The notes under the pieces were generated by a model, which saw nothing but the letters and a program-made list of their open reading frames with translations, was not told where the DNA came from and searched no databases. Shown piece after piece: positions 31,837 through 44,639 of a DNA stretch of 64,000 nucleotides. The translations under genes were made by a program, and so were the position numbers. The stretch spans positions 44,623,181-44,687,180 of the forward strand of contig CM060307.1 in the NCBI GenBank assembly GCA_030674185.1, read 5' to 3'. Each line of letters begins with the position of its first letter. Position 1 is the first letter of the stretch. The stretch comes from Monoplex corrugatus (Eukaryota > Mollusca > Gastropoda > Littorinimorpha > Ranellidae).

Positions 31837-32497
31837 CGTGAGTCAACTGAGCGGGAGAACAGGTGGTGGGTTTTGGATGGTGGCTGTCTCTGCTCTTTGA
31901 CTTCAAAGGGGCGTGGAGGGGGGGGGGAGCAGATTAGATGTGAAAATATGGCCAGCACGTATTTTGAGTCTGTTATTTCAATGTAAACACGTGATTAAAG
32001 TCAACTGAAGAGGCCAGCAATTTTGCCACTTAGTTATGGTAAAGGCAGACTAATGGTGCGCCGTATGACTGAAACATCATGAAGATAGAAAAGAAAGAAA
32101 GACCAATGAAGCTTCATTAGATCTGTAGAAAGTGTTTCGTTGATGCAGTATTTTTTCGACTGTTCCTCTACTGTCCTTCTTATTTCTAATATACGAACAT
32201 ATAGTGGCAGAAGATAAGAATTTACGCCGACACTCTCATTTCTTTATCACGTGGCTACATTTCTGCGAAAGATTAGCCCACTTTAATGAGGCATGCAGAG
32301 CTTTCTATTCAATTCGAAAGTTTTGTAGCAACAGTTCTATTTGATAGAATCATCTACATGACAGTAAAGGAAAAATATCAGTATAGCTTACCATCCTTTT
32401 CCCCTTTGTTTATACCGACTCAACTCATCTGTTTTTCTCATTTTTTGTTTTATTTACTGCTTCATTGTACCATCAGCACCTTGCCAATGCGTCTACG

Positions 32498-32501
<4 letters not shown>

Positions 32502-32570
<69 letters not shown>

Positions 32571-32718
32571 TGTGTGTGCGTGTGTGTGCGTGCGTGCAAC
32601 CGTACATGCGTGCGCGCGCGTGTGTGTGTGTGTGTGTTTTCTTCCGTGTTTCTTGTACCCTATTGAAGATACAAAGGCCAAAACCATACTCTCTCTCTCT
32701 CTCTCTGTCTCTTTCTCC

Positions 32719-32758
<40 letters not shown>

Positions 32759-32780
32759 CTCTCTCTCTCTCTCTTGTTTC
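32502..32780. repeat. (TG)n plus (CT)n microsatellites
   Basis: (TG)n at 32502-32578 grading into TGCG at 32636, then (CT)n at 32690-32773. 31837-32500 holds no recognisable gene. Confidence 0.95.
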
Positions 32781-33346
32781 TTTTTCTGTTTGTGTGTTTT
32801 GTGACCAGTGGTTTAGTTGTAAGGTGAGGACACTACACTTTTTTGTCTCAACAATTTCTCATCTCATCTGCAGTTTTTTTTTTTTTTCTTATATTGAAAA
32901 GTTAGATTGCATTAGCCCAAACAACGTTTATTATTCACTTATATCAAAACATGCTTATTTGTTAAAAATGTATTCTACCATTACAGTAGGCTCAATTTCT
33001 GATGCTTTTAATTGATAAAAGAGGCCTAACTCCGTGGTTTAAAACACCACACAGACAACAGATAGGGTAAATCTGCAGATAGTATACCTGTTGCAAATTA
33101 GACCTCTTCGATTAGAGAAAGATTATTGTAGAAATTCTCCTTGTGGTCAGTATGTCAATGCTTGCTTTCTTTTGACTACATGTATTTTGTTGGAAACATA
33201 AGGATCATGCGCTCCAAGTGGAAAGAGATGAGTATTTTACTTTTTTTTTTTTTTTTTTTTTTTGTAAACCGTCACAGCATTGTTTACAGCCATACACTAT
33301 TAGTTCAGCCGTTTGACTCCCGCGCTTTATCCACCGACTGCAAAAG

Positions 33347-33427
33347 CTTAACCCCTTGACTCCCTCATCCTAATCACCAGCTTACTTAGGAAGCTGGTGG
33401 ATAGGATGAGGGAGTCAAAGGGTTAAG
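33347..33427. repeat. 37-bp imperfect hairpin with a TCAAAGGGTTAA motif
   Basis: Arms 33347-33383 and 33391-33427 are reverse complements with three mismatches around a 7-nt spacer. The arm end GTCAAAGGGTTAA occurs a third time at 33484-33496 in direct orientation. Confidence 0.85.
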
Positions 33428-33571
33428 TTTTTGCTTTGCTAGCATGGTTGACAATGCAAGATACTGGAGGACAGGCTGCAGGGGTCAAAGGGTTAAAAGA
33501 CAAATATTGTACTGAAAAATGCAATCAAAGGTTGAGGTACTAACACTAGTCTCGATGTACTGTGATTCACC

Positions 33572-33779
<208 letters not shown>

Positions 33780-34429
33780 AGCAAAGATGCATATATAACC
33801 TCAGTGGCATATTGTGCCTCTCCTTGTTATACATACTGAATGGATGGTACGAATGTTAAATTAAACCATGTGGTACAATTTGTAAACTGTTTTATCTCGG
33901 ACTTTGCTGACTTTTGCTGACTTCATGCTGATATCTGGGACTTTGCTGACTTCATGCTGGTTTCTATTTTCTTTGTGAACGGAAGATGGCGATTCGGGAT
34001 GTTTGTTAATTAGATATGGGATACTCTCCTTTTGCGTTAAAGAGCTTATGAGTTTCCAAGAATAAGGTCTTATGGCACTCTTGCAGTTCCATATGCGATC
34101 CATCCATGTTTGCCAGTAATAGTCTGAAGCTCTTTGAGTCTCTTTAAATACCTGTGTGTGCGCAAATGCAAAATATCAATATCAAAACACACAAACAATT
34201 AAAACAAAAACATATCAGAAACATACAATTGAAAGTTTCTATAACACGATTTCCAATAAGTAAATCGATAGTTCTAAGCAGAAATCACTCAATGAATAGG
34301 CAATAGAAAATGCAGCTGGTTTTGATCTGGGCAGGCGCAGCTCGACTATAGCGTCAAGTGCCAAAATCTGTAATAATTGACTATATGGCAACCATTTGTT
34401 ATAATTTCAGGTTTATGTGTATATATGTA

Positions 34430-34502
34430 TTTATATATATATATATAAATCTATATCTATATATACATATATATATAAATCTATATCTATATATACATAT
34501 AT

Positions 34503-34580
<78 letters not shown>
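34430..34580. repeat. (TA)n-rich tract with ATCTATATC units
   Basis: Alternating AT with a duplicated ATAAATCTATATCTATATAT segment. It directly precedes a degenerate LINE by about 170 bp of ordinary sequence. Confidence 0.95.
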
Positions 34581-34586
<6 letters not shown>

Positions 34587-34749
34587 GAGAATGTTAACTG
34601 AATTTGTGAAGTTAAGTCCGACTTTGTACAGTTAGAATTTAAATCTATTTTTCCGACAAATGACGAATCATTTTCATAGTTGCTGTGTAAGCTTAATGCT
34701 CAATACTTTAAGACAAATTATAGTTGAAATGAAAGATCACAATGCCAAT

Positions 34750-36540
34750 ATTTTAACCCTGCTGTTAAAAATTTCCATGAGCATTATATCTACTCTTCCA
34801 TTCAGCTTGACAAATTCATGAAAACTCTGGCGTCTTTTTCATCACACAAATCTTCTGTCGGTTTAGATGGTATTTCCTATCAGATGCTAACTCAAGTCCC
34901 TTTGAGGTAGAAGGAATTATTACACTCACTTTTCTAAAAATAATTGTTTGATGGAGCTTTTCCAAAACTCTGGAAGCAGTCCGTGATAATTCCCATGATT
35001 AAGGAAGGCAAATCTAGGTCAATTATTGACAGTTGCAGACTAATAGTTTTACCTTCCCATAATGGGAAACTGACGGAAAAGATAATTCAGAAGCGATTGT
35101 TTCACTATTGTGAAAAAAATGTTCTCCTGTCACATCAGGCAGGATTCGGGAAGGGCGATGTACAACAGATCATTTAGTAAAACTGACAAGTCAGATCAAA
35201 AGGTACTTTCTCGTAGAAAAAGTACTTTGGCTACGTTCTTTGATGTGAAAAAGGTATACGACACCATGTGGCATTCAAGACTGCTTTTAAAATTAAAGAG
35301 CACTGGTATAACAGGTAAAATGCAATTCATGTTATTTTTTATCCTGTATATTTATATGTGTAAGATTGGGGACTGTATGTACTCTTCGTATAAAGATATT
35401 GACCTCAGGGGTCTGTCACAGCCCCGATACTATTCAAAACACTTATTCATGATTTACCAAAAACGTTTGTCGAGGAAAACTTACGTTGAAAAATATGCGG
35501 ATGAAACTGCCATTTGGATTAATACTACTCTTCAAAAACATAAAAATAAAAGAACAATGACCTATGTATATACAAAAGCTTTACCAATGTCGACTTGACA
35601 ACCAGAGTAGTTACATGAAAGCCAATGGACAGGAGTTATCGAGTGAAAAGACATATCTTGTCATTCATGACAATGATGAAAACCATAAACGACTCTCTTT
35701 ACTAGATTCGAATGGTAACACGCTTGTTGATAAGTCCAATGTTACAGTTCTTGGTGTGTATTTAACATCATAGTTGAATTGGAGACACGATATATAGTAT
35801 TTAATTACAAAAGCCACCAAAAACTGAATTTCTTTAAAATAATCTGTCCTGGAGCCAAGACACTGAAACTAAAACTATGTTGCCCTTCTTTGGTTCGATC
35901 AAATCTGATGTATGGACAAGAAGTATATTGTCACTCTCTCAAATACCTTCTTAATTAAGAAAATTACAAAGTCCAAACAACAACGCTATTAAATTGGCAC
36001 TCGGTGTGCCTGTTCATAAAAGCGCAATGAAATCGTATAAAGAAAACAACATATCACTGCTTACAGAGCAGTGTGAATTGGTGGAGTCAAAGCATTTTGT
36101 CAGAGCTCTGTCTATAAAGAAGTCAGTTAAGGATGAATTACTATATAACTCGGAAACTAATTAAGCTCGAAATTTACATACTCTTCAACCTATTAGAAAT
36201 TTTGCAGATGATCTCCTGAGCAAAAACAATATTGATGTAAATAACATTTCAGTAATACCACTTATTTTAATGCCACGTATTCCAATCATACCTTCCTGGA
36301 TACTTGAAAAAGCTAAATTTAACATAGACTATAATAAAATCAATAACACAGAAGACAAAAATACTCTCGTACCAGAAGTGAAAGATCATTCAACCACTCA
36401 TTTTAATCATCTAAATATTTTCGCAGGCGGGTTTGTATTAGATCCAACCAATAGTGGAGGTGGATTTGTTGTTCCTGCCTTAAAGGTACTAAAATCATTT
36501 TGCATAGGAAAAGCTATAGGTTTCTCTATCTTTATATCAG
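34750..36540 (+). pseudogene. Degenerate LINE reverse transcriptase (jockey/CR1-like group)
   Basis: Fragments in order: SSIQLDKFMKTLASFSSHKS and SSVGLDGISYQML; AFPKLWKQSVIIPMIKEGKS; NGKLTEKIIQKRLFHYCEKN; ATFFDVKKVYDTMWHSRLL; and the catalytic region reading EKYADETAIW, where the second aspartate of YADD is glutamate. NSNVTVLGVYL-type sequence follows. At least six frame changes or stops. It ends where an RTE 3' piece begins at 36541. The clade call rests on general layout only. Confidence 0.75.
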
Positions 36541-36690
36541 GTAGACCCAGGAAGAAAATATTGGACGGGTTTGTGGAGTGGATGAAGACAGAGAGGGTGG
36601 AAGAAGCGCTTGCAGCGACAAAGGCTAGATTCGTATGGAGGGCTATGTTCGCCAACGCCATGCTGCAGAGAACATGGTGATAATGATGAT
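36541..36690 (+). mobile_element. RTE-like LINE 3' end (about 150 bp)
   Basis: Encodes GRPRKKILDGFVEWMKTERV and WRAMFANAMLQRTW, then a GATGATGATGATG tail, matching the end of RTE copy B. It is fused directly to the preceding LINE remnant, giving a misleading chimeric open frame from 36270. Confidence 0.9.
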
Positions 36691-37937
36691 GATGATGAAT
36701 TGTACACATAAATCATTTAGGTTTTTTTTTTATCTTATTCAAGACTGTTCACTACTTTAAGTAGTATTTTTGGATTTTTACATTTACAAGATTTGTAGGC
36801 CAATTTTTCTTTTCTGGAAAAATAACATTCATTCATTGAGTTGTTCTTTAAATGCAGGCTTAACTTATGATTCATTTTTGGGATCATGCTTCTCTTTCAG
36901 AAAAATAATGCTGTTGAAAAGACCAGAAGAAGAAATGCTGGGCGTAGCTACATGTTCATAAAAAGGGCATGGAAGACCCAGTCTTGTACGAACTACAAAA
37001 GCAGAAAGATACTGAATGAAACCAATAAATCATCAAAAGAAACTCTCAGAAGAGGAACTTGAACGTGTGCGTCTCCTAAATCGGGAAGGAGCAAGAACAT
37101 ATCTGTAATCAAATGGCGATCGGTGACTTCATTCACACCACAAAACATACTAAACTGCATGCATTAGGCGTGAACAGGGGGAACAAAACATTTAAAAGGC
37201 AAAATTTGCTTCAATTTGTTCAAGACTTAAAATATGAAGTAAGTGTGAGTGAAACTAAGCGTTTGGGAACTAAAACATGAATTAAACCTGTGTCATTATC
37301 TCATTGATAAGTGATTTATAATTGATTATCATTTTATCAATTTTGTAAACATCAGCCCATCGATGACAATATGTGTTGCATGTCATTTTCTCGCAAGAAA
37401 TGCAGGGCACCTTGAAACAGTTGAATGACTGACTCAGAACTGTGACGAACGGAGAGCATTAATTTTCTTGGTGGCGTACGTCCCGAGTGGGGAACAGGCG
37501 TAGATAAGACAATTGCTACAGTTAGCGTTACTGATGCTTCTAATACTATATTACAATACCATCTCCAGAACATAGATTATCACATTTGATAGACATGTTT
37601 GTTTCAGTTCATTTCGGTCTCTACTATTGATTTACTATTGATTGGGAATGTAATGGATGTAAGAGGATGCACAAAGTAGGCGTCCGCTTGAATCAGCTTT
37701 CAAGTTTCTTAGATGGGTATCATAGACACTCACAAATTGCCTTAGCTACAAATAATTGCATCAGTTCTTGCTTTTAACTTCTTTTGTTTGTGCCCAAAGT
37801 AATTTAAAATGGCATCAAACATAAAACATCACATCTCATTCTTGAGGAGATTATGAGAGGAGAAAAGGGAAAGGTATGAGTTTATGCATACAATCTTGTT
37901 TTAGTATGCGCTTCTAGGTATGTGAGTGTGTATCTTT
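36691..37937. other. AT-rich sequence without recognised genes
   Basis: I see no coding motif, tandem repeat or TIR structure here. A 73-codon minus-strand open stretch (37352-37573) has no recognisable features. Confidence 0.5.
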
Positions 37938-38640
37938 CATTCTACCCAGAGTAGACTACTGTAACTCTCTCTTAGCTGGACTTTCTGATGATAAGCTATC
38001 CAAACTCCATAATCATCATCAGGTGCTCAGCCGCATGGCGTTGGCGATCATGGACTTCCATCTGTCTCTATCTCTCGTTGCCCCCAGCATCTCCCCCACC
38101 CTCCTCGTCCCCAACCACTCTGCAAGTCTGTCCAGCATTTTCTCCCTGGGTCTACCCGATGCTCTCTTTCCCTCCAGCTTTCTCGTTGTGACCAGGTGCT
38201 CCAAATCCCCCTTCCTCATAAAATGGCCTATAAATGTTGCCAACTCCAACGAATCCAAAAAGTGCAGCTCGACTTGTCCTACGGGAGAGCAAACGGAGCA
38301 ATGCAAAACTACTCTTGCAAAAATTACGCTGGCTACCATTCCAAGCAAGAATTGAATATTGCCACACTCTGCTTTCAGTGTCTTAGTTCAAAGATAATGT
38401 CAACATATAATTATGTCAGAACTCATCCTGCTGTACAAACTTTCCAAAGCTCTCAGGTCACAAGAAGCTGTCTCGGTTCTCACTAACAACTTGCAGAAAG
38501 AAATCTTTTTCCGTTTTTGGCCCAACAACATGGAACTACCTCTCAGTAATCGTTAAGAGAAAGCAGTTGTCTGTTCAAAGAGCACCCCAAAACACATCGC
38601 CTTCAAAAGTACATTCAAAAATCATAAATTAATTCTTGTA
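37938..38640 (+). pseudogene. CR1/L2-type LINE RT fragment (another subfamily), split by RTE 3' end
   Basis: 37938-38009 reads RVDYCNSLLAGLSDDKLSKL, and 38240 onward reads LQRIQKVQLDLSYG, ELNIATLCFQCLSSK and later FGPTTW-type sequence. This is the same post-palm region as copy 1 (RIDYCNSLLSGLP, LQRIQNN) but clearly different in sequence. The RTE piece at 38010-38239 interrupts it, with CCAAACTCCA and CCAACTCCAA at the two edges as an approximate target duplication. Confidence 0.8.
38010..38239 (-). mobile_element. RTE-like LINE 3' fragment, 230 bp
   Basis: The minus strand encodes ATFIGHFMRKGDLEHLVTTR and the family C-terminus with an ATGATGATT tail. Its sequence is very close to copy B (GRPREKMLDRLAEWLGTRRV). 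Confidence 0.92.
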
Positions 38641-38691
38641 GCTGTTCTAAAGCCAGTGATATTGCAATTTGTCTTATGTGTGTGTATGTGC

Positions 38692-38716
38692 TCTCGCTCT
38701 CTCTCTCTCTGTCTCT

Positions 38717-38811
<95 letters not shown>
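38692..38811. repeat. (CT)n then (GT)n microsatellite
   Basis: (CT)n at 38692-38755 directly joined to (GT)n to 38811. It lies just 3' of a CR1/L2-type LINE coding end, as in copies 1 and 2. Confidence 0.95.
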
Positions 38812-38812
<1 letters not shown>

Positions 38813-39382
38813 TCCATGGTTGGAAATATCCTGCTATTGCCTAGTGGTGCCCCAACCGCATTCTCAATCAGGACACATACATGCACCTCTCATTCTCTCA
38901 TTCAGAACATTCTTCTGGGCACACGTCACACCATATTCGCCATTCATCTTCATACTGAGTCACTCCAAATCAGTTTCAGTTTGTGTTTCTCAAGATGACG
39001 TCTCCGCGGTCGGAACGAATTCCATATGCACTAACGTCACAGGTGCCACGTGTATGGCGACTGTAGCACATGCCTTAAGCCTGCACATAAACCCATGAGC
39101 TGGCCAGGTCCTGAGGCCCTACCTAGACTATATTTTATCTAGTCTATATTCTGTACTGGAATTTTATCAGCCCACCACTGGAATAATATTGGTTACATGT
39201 AAATGACATGTGTATGTGTGTATCTTACCTTCAAAACAGGAACATATACATAAAGTAAATAAATAAATAATTAAAGGTCTGAATCACAACACAACTGCTA
39301 TTCTGTATAAACTCGTTTCACATGACAGACACCCCCCCCCCCCCCCCTTGTCAATGCCCAAATGCTCAGCCGTCTATCAACT

Positions 39383-39720
39383 TGGTGAAGACAATATTTT
39401 CTTAATCATAGATAAGTAAGTAAGTAAATAAATAAGTAAGAGTAAGTAAGTAAGTAAGTAAGCAAGTAAGCAAGCAAGCAAGTGAGTGAATGAGTAAGTT
39501 AATAAAAAAGTATGTAGATAAATAAACAGATAAGAGATGAAAATAACAAATAACAGTAAATACATGCATATATCTACATGCCCGCACACAGACATGTACA
39601 CATACATTCATACATACACACCCATATCGACACAGCATGATGGCCGACAACAACAGCTACAACAACAGCAATAACAACAACAACAACACCCGCAAAGAGG
39701 AGATACCCATATATACATAT
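39383..39720 (-). repeat. Second copy of the family-B LINE 3' UTR
   Basis: In minus orientation: (GTT)n/(TTG)n, GGCCATCATGCTGTGTCGAT, then ATGTGTACATGTCTGTGTGC, TACTGTTATTTGTTATTTTC, then TTAC/TTGC tetranucleotides. It follows the same order as 21962-22410. No coding part is retained, so it is 5'-truncated. 38812-39382 shows nothing recognisable apart from a C17 run at 39332. Confidence 0.7.
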
Positions 39721-40122
39721 CATGACAAACTTACAGACATATCTGGATAACAATCAACACTCCAAATCACGAGTTCCAGTTCAACTACTTTACTATCAAT
39801 CGTATAGAGAAGAACATGTAAAAGAAAAATACAACAGAGATATGCGTGTCTTAAGTTCTGTTTGTTACTGATCAACCAATCACCTCATTCCCCGGAATGA
39901 ATAAGGATTACACTCACCAGCTGACTGGACACTCGCCCATTCCTTCTTTCACACACCACACCCACACTCACACACAGCCGCGTTGTTGACATCATCTTGT
40001 GTCGTCTCTTGTACATTCTGGTCTTTCATGTCGCAAACCCCACTTACCCCGACGTTGGCAGATGGCAAGTCACTGTCACCACAGTTCTCAGGGGTCGTGG
40101 TTCGTCTGGCTGAAGGCGGGTC

Positions 40123-40530
40123 GTAGGTCTGTCTAAAGGAGATCATGACATATCACTTCCTCCAGTCTATCATTAACATCTCCCGTCTTGTTTACTGTGC
40201 AATTGCTTAATGAATGTGCATGAGTGGAGGGTGTATTTTAAGACAGAATGCTGGAAGGCCAGGGGGGAGTGAGCAGAACGAGGAGATGAAGGCTAATCTG
40301 GGCAGTGGTTGGACTAAAAGAAGATCTGAATGAAATGACTGCAGCCACTGGGACTATGATAGACTGGAGGAGGTGATATGTCATGAGCATTGTATGATAT
40401 CATGGAGGAGGTGACTGTGAACAACATACTAGCAAAGTATAGTGGAGGTGATGCACTACAGCCAGTGATGACAACTATATTCACTACATGTATACAAGCC
40501 CTGTGAGGGATTTCTTTTAGACAGACCTAC
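40123..40530. repeat. Nested inverted repeats (foldback)
   Basis: Outer arms GTAGGTCTGTCTAAA(A)G at 40123-40138 and 40514-40530; inner arms of 30 bp at 40144-40173 and 40356-40385 with one mismatch (starting CATGACATATCACTTCCTCC). The interior has no reading frame. It looks like a decayed MITE. Confidence 0.7.
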
Positions 40531-40546
40531 TACCCTTTGTCCGTGA

Positions 40547-40548
<2 letters not shown>

Positions 40549-40633
<85 letters not shown>

Positions 40634-40700
40634 AGAGAGAGAGAGAGTGAGTGTGTGTGTATGTGTGTAAATGTGTGTGTGTGTGTATGCTCAGAGAGAG
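40549..40700. repeat. (GT)n microsatellite with GA interruptions
   Basis: Pure GT to 40630, then GAGAGA and GT mixed to about 40710. It lies at the right edge of the nested foldback. Confidence 0.95.
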
Positions 40701-40784
40701 TGTGTGTATGTGTATGTATATATGAAAGCGTGTTTATATGTGTATATATTTTCATGTGTGTGAATGTCACCGATGAATTGAAAT

Positions 40785-40846
40785 ACCGAAAATTTGCGCC
40801 TGTCTTGTCTTGTTGTATTAAATATGCGTTCGTTTTTTTAATAAAA
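40785..40846 (+). mobile_element. Dispersed retroposon-like repeat, partial member
   Basis: CCGAAAATTTGCGCCTGTCT followed by TGTCTTGTTGTATTAAATAT and GCGTTC matches the central part of the members at 22700, 44640 and 50430. It ends where the L1/Tx1-type LINE coding begins. Confidence 0.6.
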
Positions 40847-42141
40847 AGATGGGAACACAGAAACCCTTCACTATATGGAAAAAAATTATTCTCTCAAAAA
40901 CATTTCTACTTGCACAGTTCTCACACGTATTACAAGTAGCGTCGATACCAGCCAATACGCTGAACTACATAAATACAATAATGTATAGATTCCTTTGGAA
41001 AAAGAAGTTCAATAACAAAAAAGCAATTGAAAAGGTAAAAATGGGTGTCGTCAGCCTCGAAAAAGAAGAAGGAGGACTATCAATGATAAATATCGAACAC
41101 CAGCAACAAATGTTTCTAGTAAAATGGGCAGCCAAACTCCTTTCACAAACACACTCATCATGGAGCACCCTGGCTAAACAGGACATTTCCTCCTTTGAGA
41201 ACAGCCACTGCGTGTTCAACTGTAATGTTCCACCTAAACTCATTAAGCACCTTGAACAGGTAAAATCATCTTCTGGAAAGACGTAATTAAAGCAATTTCC
41301 ACCTTTAACAAAAATAGACTGACAGAGAAAGTGAAAACAGAACCTTTGTGGAACAACAAAAGTATACTATACAAAGGAAAGCCATTATTTTTCTTGAGAT
41401 GGAGCAATCTGGTTTTCTTTTTGTGCAAGATCTCTGGCTAAATGGAAACATGATGACCTATAGAGAAATAGAACAGAAGATAGGCCCCAGCCCAACGTTA
41501 CTCTTCGAATACAACGCAATTGTTAACTGCCTTCCATGCACATGGAAACGCAAACTCAATAACGACGCTAACAGAGACGAAATTCCAAACAACATCATGA
41601 CAGAGGGCGGAAATCTAACCTCACTATCAAACAAACAAATCATGAAAGTATTCTCTGTAAAACAAAACCATGAAATATGTGCAACCAATTTTTGGAAGCA
41701 CAAGTTAGACATCAATATACAAGACTACTTCTCCACCGCATACAAATGCACAAAGGAATCTCGGCTGATATTACTCCACTTTAAGTTCCTGCATAACATA
41801 TATCCTACAAGCATTCTATTACAAAACATGGGTGTCACCGACACAAACAAATGCCTCTGGTGCCAAGAGGTAGACTACATCGAGCATGCATTCAACACAT
41901 GTCCAAAACTAAGGCCGTTTTGGAAGAATGTAAAACAATACATCATGATATACATATTGCTATGAATGAAAAAATAGCACTTTTCGGTATAACAAAAAGG
42001 GAAATAGCCTCGGACATAATGAGAAACAAGGTCAATCATATATTACTGGTAGCTAGACCATCTGTCTCCAAATTCAAATATGGCAAATGCAAAAATCTAC
42101 AACTTATATTTGAAACTGAATTACGACTAAGAAACCTATGA
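40846..42141 (+). pseudogene. L1/Tx1-type LINE, C-terminal third
   Basis: LARSFLL-like start then MYRFLWKKKFNNKKAIEKVK, KEEGGLSMINIEHQQQMFLV and KWAAKLLSQTHSSW, the post-RT region of L1/Tx1 proteins. Later, LLHFKFLHNIYPTSILLQ and CLWCQEVDYIEHAFNTCPKL form the zf-RVT cysteine motif. The final frame ends ETELRLRNL and TGA at 42139-42141. Frames change near 41280-41345 and 41940. RT palm and endonuclease are absent, so this is a 5'-truncated insert. Confidence 0.85.
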
Positions 42142-42826
42142 GCAAAAAGAGCAGAATGTACTGTAGCAAAAGGAGCGGGATGTACCATTAACCTAGCCAT
42201 CCAATAACAAATACAAACCATGGTTTGGATACAGTCATGCGTAAACAGCCCCGACATACAATTACAAGTATGAAACAGTGATGAATGTTTTGTTGTCCAT
42301 CTAATAGATTGACAAGTAGATATGTTGTGCTCTGAACTTATATCAAAAAGACTATTGTTTGCTGTTACAAAATTACATGTCATATCATTTGTGCCTTCTA
42401 ACAGGAAGACAAAAAATAAAGAGAGTAAACACTGAATGGAGAAATGATGAAAGCGGGAATCTTGCTATACTAACCAAAAACTGAATGAACGACAACTAAT
42501 CCGAATGTTAACTGAATGAGTGAATGTGTGATAGTCTTGAATGATGCACCTAGAGATTCCTGCAACAAATCATGAAGACAAGGAACAAGAGTGGAGAACC
42601 CAAGAAAACAGCAACAAACAACTGATGCCAGAGCTACTCTATCCACACTAAACCAACATATGACAGTCACTAAAGCAAACTCCAAAAGCAGTCTACTAGA
42701 GAAGAGAGACGACCAAAGAACAAGGAGATGACATCATCACGAACATCAAACAACCAAACAAGCCCACCAGAGAAGAGGAAAGACTAAGGGACACAGAGAA
42801 GACACCATCATAAACAGCGATATCAA

Positions 42827-42914
<88 letters not shown>
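42142..42914. other. Probable LINE 3' flank ending in (GA)n
   Basis: Purine-rich, without open frames of note, ending with a (GA)n microsatellite at 42827-42914. The first part could be the 3' UTR of the preceding LINE; there is no second copy in the window to test this. Confidence 0.4.
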
Positions 42915-42917
<3 letters not shown>

Positions 42918-42920
42918 CAT

Positions 42921-43402
42921 ATGTTCCGCGCTAATTACCGATCGGTGCAATCTTAAGATCGCGCTGCGCGTTTTAACGATCGTATAATTGCGCGGCAATC
43001 TGAAGATTGTGCAAAGGCCGGCTTGCGCGTTTTTAGGATGTGCGCATTCTTATGATGAAGGCATTGACAGTATGCTTTTTGAAATCCATGTTGAAGTTGT
43101 AGCACGTTTCTTGATTCTGTCTGACAAAAGTCGTGAACTGGAATGAAATGCCTTCGCGCTTGGCCCTGTTCACTCACTCACACAATAAATGCCCTTGTTT
43201 ACCAATTAGCGCCAGGCCTTTGATCTTGATGAAATCATCTCACTCACACAATGCGCCCCTTGCGCAATCTCGAGACTGCCGCGCAATTATATGATCGTTA
43301 AAACGCGCAGCGCGATCTTAAGATTGCACCGATCGGTAATTAGCGCGGAACACATAGCGCGATCTTAAGATTGCACCGATCGGTAATTAGCGCGGAACAC
43401 AT
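42921..43402. mobile_element. MITE with about 90-bp terminal inverted repeats
   Basis: Left end ATGTTCCGCGCTAATTACCG, right end its complement. The arms (about 42921-43012 and 43264-43355) contain nested palindromes such as ATCTTAAGAT, ATCGATCGGT-like and GCGCTGCGCG. The right terminal 47 bp are repeated exactly in tandem (43309-43355 and 43356-43402). About 250 bp of interior has no coding capacity. It is far richer in CpG than its surroundings. The autonomous partner is not in the window. Confidence 0.88.
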
Positions 43403-44195
43403 GTACTACCTCTGTCCATCTAATTTCATCATCTTAGAATTATATAAAAGATAAATAGCAAGATTCCCTGTACTCTCCCACAAAGCTTTGTGGGAAAAAA
43501 TCTGATCTCCCACAAAAAAACAAAACAAAAAAACACAAAAAAACAAAACCGCGTTCGTATATTTTTCTTTCGTGTTTTTTCGGGTTCATGTTTATGATGA
43601 AGTATATATATAAGTGTATGTATCCGACTGTTGTACCGCATTATTGTATTAATAGCGCCATGTTTATGCTGTTTGTAAAGTGCAACAAGCGTTCTTTGAC
43701 ATGTATGTTTGCGCTGTACATATGGAATTACTGTTATGATTATCGTATGTGTCCGTGGATGCTGTATGTTAATCTGATTAGCAATGCTTTCTTTCCAGCT
43801 CTCAGTGTCTTGTCCTACTGAAATAGACCATCTCATCTCGAAACCCCCCCCCCCCCTTCCCCCGTCCCGCGACCCTGCCTTTGTGGCTGCACATAATCAT
43901 GACTTTTATGTTTTTGATCTATTTCATTCTTGCTTAACAAGACAAGTCCAGCCTAGTCTGACTAAGGTTTTTTTTCCCCTGGTACTCCGGTTTTCCCTTC
44001 AGCCCCTTGGGTGTTGGATTAGGATGTTTTTTCTTCCTTTTCCAAGGTCAGATTGGATTTGTTGCACTAGGCACAATACAATTCCATTGGCACATAACGC
44101 ACAATTACATGTTTTTTTTCCATTTACTCGATTATCTTTCCATTTACTTCTGTATGTATGTGGGGATGTGTGTATATGCATATGTTTATATGTAT
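43403..44195. other. Unassigned sequence with C-rich and A-rich runs
   Basis: Contains a palindromic ACAAAGCTTTGT at about 43481, AAAACAAA runs at 43516-43548 and a C15 run near 43843. No gene recognised. Confidence 0.4.
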
Positions 44196-44237
44196 ATGTA
44201 TATATATATGTATATGTATATGATATGATAGTATATG

Positions 44238-44293
<56 letters not shown>

Positions 44294-44360
44294 TGTGTAT
44301 GTATATGTACATATCATATATATAGATATAGATATAGATATAGATATGTAGATATAGATA
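44196..44360. repeat. (TA)n and (GATATA)n arrays
   Basis: TATATG and TA repeats to 44292, then GATATA hexamers at 44320-44360. Confidence 0.95.
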
Positions 44361-44639
44361 TACTTAAATCAAGAAACTACACTCAGAAAGTGCATCAGAG
44401 TCTGCCGGTTTCTTGTGTTTTGGCTCTGATCCTCTTCATGATAAAACAATAATGATATGGCATGATCATTTTCACATTGCAGAATTCGTCTCTCTTTCCC
44501 GAAGACATCATAATTATTCCCAGTTACCAGTTCTCGCAAACACTTTATGATTTCACATCTGTCATTTTCTCTTACTCCACCAAGAACAGGGACGTTTTGC
44601 TGCTTTTTCCCACTTTTTTATATTTTTTTGTTTGATATC

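Noticed and set aside
30960..31986. 148- and 186-codon frames of MLMSYNTTWFVH repeats
   Set aside because: The 36-bp period keeps frames open on both strands; there is no start context, no splice sites and no flanking domain, so treated as a minisatellite.
36270..36680. A 136-codon plus-strand frame joining two different sequences
   Set aside because: Chance fusion of a decayed LINE remnant and an RTE 3' end.
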